From Gammaproteobacteria bacterium (lineage in GTDB: Bacteria; Pseudomonadota; Gammaproteobacteria; Steroidobacterales; Steroidobacteraceae): DNA of 21,657 nt. Location: the NCBI GenBank assembly GCA_028293725.1, contig JAQGOE010000226.1, positions 1 to 21,657 on the forward strand, written 5' to 3'. The notes below the pieces were generated by a model that saw only the letters and a program-made list of their open reading frames with translations, ran no database searches and was not told where the DNA came from. Shown here in pieces: positions 15,709 to 21,657 of the stretch. Both the position numbers and the translations under genes were made by a program. Positions within the stretch are counted from its first letter, which is position 1; the number at the start of each line of letters is the position of its first letter.

Positions 15709-15771
15709 TGCGGTACTCCAGATGTGAAGTGGGGAAGCCGCATGCAAGGTAGGCCGGAGACGTCAGGGACG

Positions 15772-15801
15772 CATGAAGGTCGCTTGAAGCTTCATGAAGG
15801 T
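15772..15801 (-). promoter_or_regulatory. Phased direct repeats upstream of the UrcA gene, OmpR/PhoB-type box
   Basis: On the minus strand three copies of TTCAT/TTCAA/TTCAT recur with 10- and 11-nt spacing. On the plus strand these are ATGAA at 15794, TTGAA at 15784 and ATGAA at 15773. The outer two belong to an exact 9-nt direct repeat CATGAAGGT (15772-15780 and 15793-15801), 21 nt apart, which is two helical turns. The set sits 65-95 nt before the UrcA start and overlaps the last codons of the DHA2 gene. Spacing of this kind is typical of OmpR/PhoB winged-helix proteins. Confidence 0.5.
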
Positions 15802-17399
15802 TTGGTGATGACGGTCAGAATAGGCTTCTGACGCACCCGAGGTGGCCCGACGGCGACCGCGGCGGCCAGAGCGCCGCACCAAGTTAGCGCAGCAGCGATG
15901 AGCATGATGAGCCGGATGGTCTCCACAAAGGATTCGTTGGCCACCCGACGGGTAGTGTTGCGATCCTGTGCCGACATGTTGGTGGGCAGATTCGGGGGTG
16001 CCAAGGCTTCCCGCGAGCTCGCGAGGGCCGTTCGAATCTCGCTCGAAGGTGCCGTCGCCATCAGCTGGCGATCGAGCGAGCGCCCGAAGGAGCTGAGCGC
16101 GATTGTCCCGAGCACTGCCACGAACAGCAGGCTTGCTATCGAGGCGACCGCATTGTTGATGCCGGAGGCTATACCGATCTGTCGCTCGGGAACGCCGTTC
16201 ATGACGGCAGTTGTCAGAGGCGCCACCGTAATGGCGAACCCGAGACCAAGCACGATCATTGGGATCAGGAAGATCCAGTAGTCCGCCGTTCCCGCAATGC
16301 CCCCTAGCATCGCGAATCCCGCCCCCGCGATTACGGGACCGACGACCAGTGGCGCGCGGGTGCCGAAACGGTCCGCCAAGCCTCCCGACCAGCGGGACAG
16401 AAGCGCCAGAATGAGAGTGAAGGGCAGATAGACGGCGCCCGCGGCCGTAGCGGAATAGCCGTGCGCCTGGATGAGAAGAAAGGGAAGGAAGAACAACGCG
16501 CCATCCAGGGCGCCATATAAGAGGAGCGTGAGGAGATTGATGCCGGCAAAGTTGCGCGATCGGAACAGCTCCAGCGGCACCATCGGTGCGGGGCTGCGGC
16601 GCTCCTGAAGAACGAAAAGAATGAGCAGGACCGTACCCGCGGCGAGGGTGGAGACCACGGAGAATTGTGCCCAGCCGCCATGTGATGCGGCGATGAGTCC
16701 GTAGACCAACGTGCCCAGGGCACCGAATGCCAACAGGGCGCCCTGCCAGTCCAGGCCCTCAGAGCTGTCGAGGTCACGACTCTCGGGAACGCGCCGTAGG
16801 GCGATCCAGATCGTGGGCAGAGCGATAAGAGGGTTGATGAGAAAGATCATCCGCCAGGAGGCATGGTCCACGAGCCAGCCGCCCAGGAGGGGGCCGCCGC
16901 CCGCGGCAACGGCCGAGGCTCCCGACCAGATCCCGATCGCCGCCCCGCGCTCCTTCTCATCGTAAGCGGCGCCGATGAGTGCCAGTGAACAGGGGATCAA
17001 CAATGCCGCGCCTAAGCCTTGCACAGCACGGGCCACGATGAGCACCGAAATGTGAGGGGCCAGCCCGCAGCCCACGGAGGCCACGGCGAAGATGGTGAGG
17101 CCGGCCAGAAAGATCCGCCGCCGTCCAAACTGATCGGCGGCCGCGCCACCCAACAGCAGCAGGGCGGAAATGCAGAGGGTGTACGCGTTGAGGATCCACT
17201 GCATCGCCGGTAGGGTCGAGTCGAGCGCCGACTCGATGCGGGGCAGGGCGACATTCACCACCGACTCATCGATGTATGACATCGCCGACCCGAGCACCGC
17301 CGCCGCGAGCACCCACTCCTTGCGAGTCGCGCACGCGGGCACAGGCCGTGTGGCGCGGATTCTCATCTCGTCGCAAGGCTGTAACTTAGGTTTGGCCAT
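15792..17399 (-). CDS. DHA2-family (EmrB/QacA type, 14-TM) MFS exporter
   Basis: The 535-residue inner-membrane transporter has a TM1 of the DHA2 kind (MSYIDESVVNVALPRIESAL). Motif A is GGAAADQFGRRRIFLAG. A motif-C-like GIWSGASAVAAGGGPLLGGWLVDHASWRMIFLINP covers TM5. There are enough hydrophobic segments for 14 helices, with a large loop near the C-terminus (about 440-490). The length is normal for the family. Proton-driven export of drugs or metabolites is predicted. No EmrA-like adaptor or outer-membrane channel gene is nearby, so it probably works alone. I chose the ATG at 17399; a GTG directly before it is in frame. There is no Shine-Dalgarno sequence. Instead, a good -10 element ends 5 nt before the start, which suggests a leaderless mRNA. 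The gene is divergent from the phosphoesterase gene. Confidence 0.9.
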   Translation of the reverse strand: MAKPKLQPCDEMRIRATRPVPACATRKEWVLAAAVLGSAMSYIDESVVNVALPRIESALDSTLPAMQWILNAYTLCISALLLLGGAAADQFGRRRIFLAGLTIFAVASVGCGLAPHISVLIVARAVQGLGAALLIPCSLALIGAAYDEKERGAAIGIWSGASAVAAGGGPLLGGWLVDHASWRMIFLINPLIALPTIWIALRRVPESRDLDSSEGLDWQGALLAFGALGTLVYGLIAASHGGWAQFSVVSTLAAGTVLLILFVLQERRSPAPMVPLELFRSRNFAGINLLTLLLYGALDGALFFLPFLLIQAHGYSATAAGAVYLPFTLILALLSRWSGGLADRFGTRAPLVVGPVIAGAGFAMLGGIAGTADYWIFLIPMIVLGLGFAITVAPLTTAVMNGVPERQIGIASGINNAVASIASLLFVAVLGTIALSSFGRSLDRQLMATAPSSEIRTALASSREALAPPNLPTNMSAQDRNTTRRVANESFVETIRLIMLIAAALTWCGALAAAVAVGPPRVRQKPILTVITKPS

Positions 17400-17404
17400 C
17401 ACTT

Positions 17405-17433
17405 GTTATATACGGGGAACTGCTCCCCGTCAT
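17405..17433 (-). promoter_or_regulatory. Promoter of the DHA2 gene with a perfect operator palindrome in its spacer
   Basis: On the minus strand, ATGACG (17433-17428) and TATAAC (17410-17405) form -35 and -10 elements with a 17-nt spacer. The spacer is filled by the inverted repeat ACGGGGAgcagtTCCCCGT (17430-17412), with 7-bp perfect arms that overlap both promoter elements. The -10 ends 5 nt before the ATG at 17399, so transcription would start at or next to the start codon. The layout suits a dimeric repressor or a MerR-type activator. Confidence 0.5.
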
Positions 17434-17476
17434 CGAACTGAAACACTCGTTACTTATCGTCCGCCAGACAGGGTGG

Positions 17477-17498
17477 GGCGCCGCAGCACAGCGGCGCC
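17477..17498. repeat. GC-rich inverted repeat upstream of the phosphoesterase gene
   Basis: Perfect 8-bp arms GGCGCCGC and GCGGCGCC flank the loop AGCACA. The repeat lies 34 nt before the ATG at 17532 and just before an AT-rich stretch (TAATGAATAAT). It could be a leader hairpin, an operator or part of the boundary between the divergent promoters. No U-tract follows. Confidence 0.5.
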
Positions 17499-17531
17499 GC
17501 TCTAATGAATAATTGTAACGGAAAGTAAACA

Positions 17532-19451
17532 ATGCTTCGAAAAACAGGTCTGGCGGCCGTAGTGGCCGGAATAGTTTTCCTTGCGGGTTGCGGTGATAAG
17601 GGCGATACGGGTGCGACCGGTGCCACGGGCGCGACAGGCGCGACGGGCGCCACCGGGGCGACGGGCGCCACGGGTGCTACAGGTCCTTCGGGCTCGCAGG
17701 GTCCGGCAGGTCCGTCCGGCTCGACCCAGGCGACCGATGTAGCAGCGGCCTACACTACCGCGTCACCTATCAAACACATCGTGATCATCTTCGGCGAGAA
17801 CATCTCGTTCGATCATTATTTTGCCACGTACCCGACAGCCGCGAACCCGGCTTCGGCGACGCCCAACACACCTGCTACCGAGACGCCTTTCAAGGGCACG
17901 GCGCCGGCAAATGGCGTGAACAACCTGTCGACTCCGCTCGATCCGACGAATGCTTTCGCGGCGCTCACCAGTCTCGCCCTGCTTACCAACAATCCCAACG
18001 GTCCGGCCGGCAGCGGATCCGCCACGAATGGCGCCGATGCGTCCAACCCGTTCCGGCTCGATCCCTCGCAGGCGGCGACGGAAGACCAGGGTCACAACTA
18101 CACGCCTGAGCAGGCGGCCTCTGACAACGGTTTGATGGACCTGTTCCCGGCGAAGACCGGCGCGCACGGACCGCCGCCGAACAACTCAATTCCTGGCGCC
18201 ACGAAGGGCCTCGTGATGGGGTACTACGACGGTAACAGCGTCACCGCGCTGTGGAACTACGCGCAGAACTACGCGATGAACGACAACTCGTACACCTCGC
18301 AGTACGGTCCGTCGACTCCGGGCGCGATCAACCTCATCTCCGGCCAGACCAACGGCATTGCTGCTCAGAACAAGCCGCTGGCGCAATTCGCGGCGACGCA
18401 TATGACGCCCGATGGTCAGGGCGGTTACACGATGATCGGCGACGTGGACCCGCTGGGCGACGTCTGCTCCACGTCGTCCGAGCAGGTGACGATGGCCGGC
18501 AAGAACGTCGGCGACATGTTGAACACGGCGCATATCAGCTGGGGCGCATTCATGGGTGGGTTCGACCTCACCTACACGAACCCCAACGGCACTTCCGGCT
18601 GCGGCCGCCTGACCAACCCGACGGTGGCGGATTACTACGAGAACTCGGCCGACTATATTCCGCATCACGCCTGGTTCCAGTACTACGCGTCGACCTCGAA
18701 TCCGACGCATGCCCGGCCGAGCTCGCTGCAGGCGATCGGTTACAGCGTCGAGGCCGACGGCAGCACGCCGGAGCCGGCGAATCACAACTACGACACGCAT
18801 GACTTCTTCGATGCCCTGGCCGCGGGCTACATGCCGGCGGTGAGCTTCCTCAAGGCGCCCGCCTACCAGGACGGCCATGCCGGTTATTCCGACCCGATCG
18901 ATGAGCAGGCCTTCGTGATCAGCGTGATCAACGCGCTCCAGGCCAGCCCCTTGTGGTCCTCGACGGCGGTGATCATCGCCTACGACGACTCCGACGGCTG
19001 GTATGACCATCAGTTCGCGCCGGTCATGAATCCTTCCGCGGCGCCGGCTCCTGCGGGCGGTACTTCGCCGGATGTGCTGAACGCCCCTGGTGTTTGCAAT
19101 ATGGGTGCGCAGCAGGGCACTCCGGTTCCGGCGACTCCGTTGCTGGGCAATGCTGGACAGCCGGTGCAGGGTCGTTGTGGCTACGGTACACGCGTGCCGT
19201 TGATGGTCATCTCGCCCTTCGCGAAAGTTAACTACGTCGATCACACGTTGACGGACCAGACCTCCGTGCTGCGCTTCATCGAAGACAACTGGCTGAGCGG
19301 CGCGCGCGTCCAGCCGGGTGGCTCGTTCGACACGATCGCCGGACCGATCAGCAACATGTTCACCTTCGGCTCGAGCGCCACTCCCTTGGCGGTCAAGGGA
19401 AGCTCCAAGAAGCTGGTCCTCGACAAGTCGGGTAGCGTCGTAAGTCGCTGA
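17532..19451 (+). CDS. AcpA-like phosphoesterase lipoprotein with collagen-like stalk
   Basis: The 639-residue product starts with a lipoprotein signal (lipobox LAGC, Cys20). Fifteen Gly-X-Y triplets follow (21-65): GDK, GDT, eight GAT, GPS, GSQ, GPA, GPS, GST. The rest is a phosphoesterase of the phospholipase C/AcpA superfamily. HIVIIFGENISFDHYF gives the metal ligands Glu89 and Asn90. GPSTPGAINLISG gives Ser261 as the likely nucleophile, where phospholipases C usually have Thr. VIIAYDDSDGWYDH gives Asp485 and Asp486. Ser plus Asp-Asp matches AcpA acid phosphatases better than phospholipase C. It should act as an envelope-anchored phosphomonoesterase, with the stalk holding the enzyme away from the membrane. 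GGAAAG precedes the ATG by 6 nt. The multicopper oxidase gene starts 4 nt after its stop. Confidence 0.92.
   Translation: MLRKTGLAAVVAGIVFLAGCGDKGDTGATGATGATGATGATGATGATGATGPSGSQGPAGPSGSTQATDVAAAYTTASPIKHIVIIFGENISFDHYFATYPTAANPASATPNTPATETPFKGTAPANGVNNLSTPLDPTNAFAALTSLALLTNNPNGPAGSGSATNGADASNPFRLDPSQAATEDQGHNYTPEQAASDNGLMDLFPAKTGAHGPPPNNSIPGATKGLVMGYYDGNSVTALWNYAQNYAMNDNSYTSQYGPSTPGAINLISGQTNGIAAQNKPLAQFAATHMTPDGQGGYTMIGDVDPLGDVCSTSSEQVTMAGKNVGDMLNTAHISWGAFMGGFDLTYTNPNGTSGCGRLTNPTVADYYENSADYIPHHAWFQYYASTSNPTHARPSSLQAIGYSVEADGSTPEPANHNYDTHDFFDALAAGYMPAVSFLKAPAYQDGHAGYSDPIDEQAFVISVINALQASPLWSSTAVIIAYDDSDGWYDHQFAPVMNPSAAPAPAGGTSPDVLNAPGVCNMGAQQGTPVPATPLLGNAGQPVQGRCGYGTRVPLMVISPFAKVNYVDHTLTDQTSVLRFIEDNWLSGARVQPGGSFDTIAGPISNMFTFGSSATPLAVKGSSKKLVLDKSGSVVSR
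17610..17681 (+). repeat. Degenerate 9-nt tandem repeat encoding (Gly-Ala-Thr)x8
   Basis: Eight 9-nt units of the form GGN GCN ACN encode residues 27-50 of the phosphoesterase. Wobble positions differ between most units, so the amino-acid pattern is kept while the DNA repeat has decayed. This indicates selection on the protein, not a fresh slippage product. Copy number could still vary between strains. Confidence 0.9.
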
Positions 19452-19455
19452 CCGG

Positions 19456-21144
19456 GTGAGTCTGACTCGCAGGACGGTGCTGCGAGGCGCTGCCATCAGT
19501 GCAGCCCTCGCAGCCGGGTCGGCGCTCGCCGACCCGTTACGGTTGCCGGTGCAAGCCTTTTGCACCGGCAACGGTTTGCGCAAGGTTGTATTGCGCAAAC
19601 CCCAGCCGAGCGGAGTGCAGATGCTGCACCCCGAGCGCCTGGCGCGTTTCGTCGATCCTCTTCCCATTCCTGAGATCGCACGCAGTAGTGAGTCGCGTCC
19701 GGATCCCGAGCATGCCGGGCGGGTGCTGCCCTACCATCGGATCGCCATGCGCGAGGCCTGGGCGAGTGTCCACCGCGACCTGCCGCCGACACGATTCTGG
19801 GGTTATGACGGCAAGATGCCGGGTCCCACGATCGAGGTGCACAGTGGCAAGCCGCTGTTGATCGAGTGGGCCAACGAATTGCCGCAACAGCACCTGCTGC
19901 CGATCGATTACACACTGCACGGTGCCGGACACGATGTACCGGATGTGCGCGCGGTCGTCCATGTGCATGGAGCCAGGGTTCCGCCCGACGCCGATGGTTA
20001 TCCCGAGAGTTGGTATGTGGGCGGCAAGTCCGCCACGTATCGCTATCCGAATCGTCAGGACGCGGCGACGCTCTGGTATCACGATCACGCGATGGGGATC
20101 GAGCGTCTGAATGTGTATGCAGGCCTGTTCGGAGCTTTCCTCGTGCGGGATGAGGCCGAAGAGGCGCTGCATCTCCCGCGAGGCGAATTCGAAATTCCGT
20201 TGCTGATTACAGACCGTCAGTTCACGGCGGACGGGCAGTTGTATTACCCCACGTCGGGGGTTCCCGAGTCGCCATGGGTGTCCGAAGTCTACGGCGACAT
20301 CGTATTGATGAATGGCAAGATCACTCCTTACCTGGACGTCGAGCCACGCCCCTATCGTTTTCGCATTGTGAATGCATCGAATGCGCGTTTCTATTACCTC
20401 GCGCTATCCGACAATTCGCCGTTGCAGCAGATCGGGTCCGACCAGGGCCTATTGCCCCATCCGGTCAGCCAGCCCAGCGTCATGATGGCGCCTGCTGAAC
20501 GCGCCGACGTCAGCGTCGATTTCAGCAAGCTCGCCGGAAAGACGGTGTTGCTCAAGAGTATGGCGATGGAGTTGATGCAGTTCCGGGTGGCGCCGCGAAC
20601 GAAAGCCGCGACGACCTTGCCTGCGCGGCCTCTACCTGCGGCTCTCCGGCCTGTGAAGCGTATTGCGCGCAGTGCCGCGGTCAGGACGCGAACCCTGACT
20701 TTGAACACCTACACAGATCCCAGGACGCACATGATGATGATGTTGCTGAATGCCACCTACTGGCATCAGCCCATCACTGAAAAACCGGTGCTCGGTAGCA
20801 CCGAGATCTGGGAATTCGTGAACACCACCGAGGATACGCATCCCATTCATCTGCACCTCGTGCGTTTCCAGGTGCTCAACCGGCAGCGTTTCGACGTGGA
20901 CGGCTATCTCGAAAACGGCAAGTTGCGTTTCGCGGGTCCCGAGATTCCACCCAACGACAACGAGTACGGTTGGAAGGATACCGTGCAGGCGGATTCCGGC
21001 CTGATCACGCGCATCATCGTGCCGTTCGAGGGTTACGCCGGCCGCTATGTCTGGCACTGTCACGTGCTGGAGCACGCCGCGAACGAGATGATGCGTCCGT
21101 ATGAGGTCCTGAATCTCCCCCTGCCTAAAGGCAGGGGGTTCTAA
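19456..21144 (+). CDS. Tat-exported CotA-like multicopper oxidase
   Basis: The 562-residue oxidase starts at a GTG 4 nt after the phosphoesterase stop, so translation is probably coupled; no strong Shine-Dalgarno sequence is visible. A twin-arginine signal (LTRRTVLRG, Arg5-Arg6, then an Ala-rich stretch to about residue 26) fits export of a folded copper enzyme. All four copper motifs are present: HVHG (His169, His171), WYHDHAMG (His209, His211), HPIHLH (462-467) and WHCHVLEHAANEM. The last gives the type-1 ligands Cys535 and His540, with Met545 as axial ligand. The region TEIWEFVNTTEDTHPIHLHLVRFQVL is close to CotA laccases and bilirubin oxidases. Oxidation of phenols, pigments or metal ions (Cu+, Mn2+) by O2 is expected. 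The extreme C-terminus (LPLPKGRGF) is encoded by a hairpin and may be acquired. Confidence 0.92.
   Translation: MSLTRRTVLRGAAISAALAAGSALADPLRLPVQAFCTGNGLRKVVLRKPQPSGVQMLHPERLARFVDPLPIPEIARSSESRPDPEHAGRVLPYHRIAMREAWASVHRDLPPTRFWGYDGKMPGPTIEVHSGKPLLIEWANELPQQHLLPIDYTLHGAGHDVPDVRAVVHVHGARVPPDADGYPESWYVGGKSATYRYPNRQDAATLWYHDHAMGIERLNVYAGLFGAFLVRDEAEEALHLPRGEFEIPLLITDRQFTADGQLYYPTSGVPESPWVSEVYGDIVLMNGKITPYLDVEPRPYRFRIVNASNARFYYLALSDNSPLQQIGSDQGLLPHPVSQPSVMMAPAERADVSVDFSKLAGKTVLLKSMAMELMQFRVAPRTKAATTLPARPLPAALRPVKRIARSAAVRTRTLTLNTYTDPRTHMMMMLLNATYWHQPITEKPVLGSTEIWEFVNTTEDTHPIHLHLVRFQVLNRQRFDVDGYLENGKLRFAGPEIPPNDNEYGWKDTVQADSGLITRIIVPFEGYAGRYVWHCHVLEHAANEMMRPYEVLNLPLPKGRGF
21117..21138. terminator. 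Strong hairpin shared by the ends of two convergent genes
   Basis: CCCCCTGCC (21117-21125) and GGCAGGGGG (21130-21138) form a 9-bp perfect stem with loop TAAA. It lies inside the last codons of the multicopper oxidase and contains the stop of the minus-strand STN gene. Only TT follows on the plus strand, so it is not a classical intrinsic terminator. It may work in both directions or be a small repeated element. Confidence 0.5.
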
Positions 21145-21436
21145 GCCCGGCTTCCGGAGCTTTCTTCGATGTTCGGTTCACGCCGACCCTTCTCGAAGTG
21201 TCGCCCTGGACTGGAGCCGGCGCGCTGCGCCCGGCAGCGATCTTCGAAAAGAAGACGACCTGGATGCCAGCCTGGCGCGCCAGTTCTTGCAACGCGTCAT
21301 CAAGAGCCAGGCCCGCGCGAATCGAAAGCCCGTACCGTGGCGAGGCATCCGGCGCCGCACACGCGAGACTCATAAACAACATGCAGAACAGAATCGCGCA
21401 GATCTGTCGGTGTGCCAAAGGCATTGCCTTTGTCAT
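21125..21436 (-). CDS. STN (secretin/TonB N-terminal) domain protein, probably truncated
   Basis: The 103-residue frame has a signal peptide (to about residue 27, LFMSLACA-AP) and the first part of an STN domain: YGLSIRAGLALDDALQELARQAGIQVVFFSKIAAGRSAPAPVQG (about 35-78). In intact proteins this is followed by 'YT...AL..LL.GTGL' and often by a TonB receptor or secretin. Here the similarity stops after VQG and the last ~25 residues look random. Neither of the other two minus-strand frames restores it nearby. The gene is therefore probably the remnant of a longer STN protein or TonB-dependent receptor, cut next to the hairpin at 21117-21138. Its stop overlaps the convergent multicopper oxidase by 20 nt. 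The start at 21436 is uncertain; ATG codon 5 is an alternative. Confidence 0.6.
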   Translation of the reverse strand: MTKAMPLAHRQICAILFCMLFMSLACAAPDASPRYGLSIRAGLALDDALQELARQAGIQVVFFSKIAAGRSAPAPVQGDTSRRVGVNRTSKKAPEAGLRTPCL

Positions 21437-21515
21437 GTTCCAGACGCCGGGCTGCCCGGACCCATGCGTGCAGACTAACGCGCGCCGTCGAGCGCCAGAT
21501 TTAATTCCAGTACAT

Positions 21516-21657
21516 TCACGCGGAGCTCACCGACAGCCTATCGATCGCCGCAAGCGAGTGATCATCATTCGATTCGATCCGGTAGCGCGCGAGGTCCGCG
21601 ACCGTGATCATCAGAAGCTGGTGTTTCCTGCAGAAGCGCACGAGGTCGGGCACACGC
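21516..21657 (-). CDS. ribB: 3,4-dihydroxy-2-butanone-4-phosphate synthase, C-terminal end (partial)
   Basis: The last 46 codons of a minus-strand gene enter from the right edge and end at TGA (21518-21516). The peptide RVPDLVRFCRKHQLLMITVADLARYRIE matches the C-terminal end of DHBP synthase, which typically reads 'R.PDL..F...H.LK..tIADLi.YR'. That enzyme makes the four-carbon unit of riboflavin from ribulose 5-phosphate. About 16 further residues (SNDDHSLAAIDRLSVSSA) extend past the usual end and are not those of a fused GTP cyclohydrolase II. The catalytic residues are outside the window, so identification rests on this short segment only. Confidence 0.6.
   Translation of the reverse strand, partial: RVPDLVRFCRKHQLLMITVADLARYRIESNDDHSLAAIDRLSVSSA

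Noticed and set aside
17403..17531. Pho box upstream of the phosphatase gene
   Set aside because: I looked for CTGTCAT-type direct repeats at 11-nt spacing and found none, so phosphate control through PhoB is not supported by the sequence.
17450..17671. Minus-strand frame with Val-Ala-Pro repeats
   Set aside because: This is the antisense reading of the Gly-Ala-Thr stalk repeat; the lipoprotein on the plus strand is the real gene.
18186..19667. Long minus-strand frame of 493 codons opposite the phosphoesterase
   Set aside because: Its Arg/Val/His-rich translation has no family features and it lies antisense to a gene with clear catalytic motifs. It is a high-GC shadow frame.
1..21657. CRISPR array, tRNA genes, insertion sequences or phage genes
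   Set aside because: No regularly spaced repeats, no cloverleaf-like segment and no transposase, integrase or terminal repeats were seen on either strand.

Overview
The window is high-GC DNA densely packed with genes on both strands. I place it in a gammaproteobacterium, most likely near Steroidobacteraceae, Nevskiales or Xanthomonadales. The basis is family content: an ECF sigma factor of the TIGR02999 kind next to a Ser/Thr kinase with TPRs, a CadC-like winged-helix/TolB-like/TPR regulator, an UrcA-family protein, an STN-domain remnant and a DUF3034 protein. This placement is inference, because no rRNA or other taxonomic marker is present. I saw no tRNA, rRNA, CRISPR array, transposase or phage gene.

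Region 1 (1-1730) holds the start of a phosphotransferase (APH/hydroxylysine-kinase type) running off the left edge, and a Bcr/CflA drug-efflux MFS transporter. Both are on the minus strand.

Region 2 (1863-6212) is a divergent four-gene module. A periplasmic truncated hemoglobin and a cupredoxin-like protein form a minus-strand pair with a stop/start overlap. Facing them are a DUF3034 outer-membrane protein and a MASE1-PAS-PAS-GGDEF diguanylate cyclase. I read this as an envelope redox or gas sensing unit with c-di-GMP output.

Region 3 (6243-11617) holds a TPP-dependent enzyme of the acetolactate-synthase superfamily and a membrane Ser/Thr kinase with a TPR-rich C-terminal half. An ECF sigma factor is encoded tail-to-tail and overlaps the kinase gene by 30 nt. 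A Yip1-family membrane protein is divergent from the sigma gene. The sigma factor has Thr residues where ordinary ECF factors have the acidic DAED motif, which suggests activation by kinase phosphorylation.

Region 4 (11764-15708) holds an unrecognised 262-residue helical protein preceded by an operator-like inverted repeat. After it come a two-gene minus-strand unit (CadC-like TPR regulator plus a 130-residue beta-rich protein) and an UrcA-family secreted protein. Helically phased direct repeats lie upstream of the UrcA gene.

Region 5 (15792-21144) holds a DHA2-type MFS exporter whose promoter is filled by a perfect palindrome and seems to give a leaderless mRNA. Divergent from it is a two-gene unit: an AcpA-like phosphoesterase lipoprotein with a collagen-like Gly-Ala-Thr stalk, then a Tat-exported CotA-like multicopper oxidase.

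The right edge (21125-21657) holds a truncated STN-domain protein and the last 46 codons of a probable ribB.
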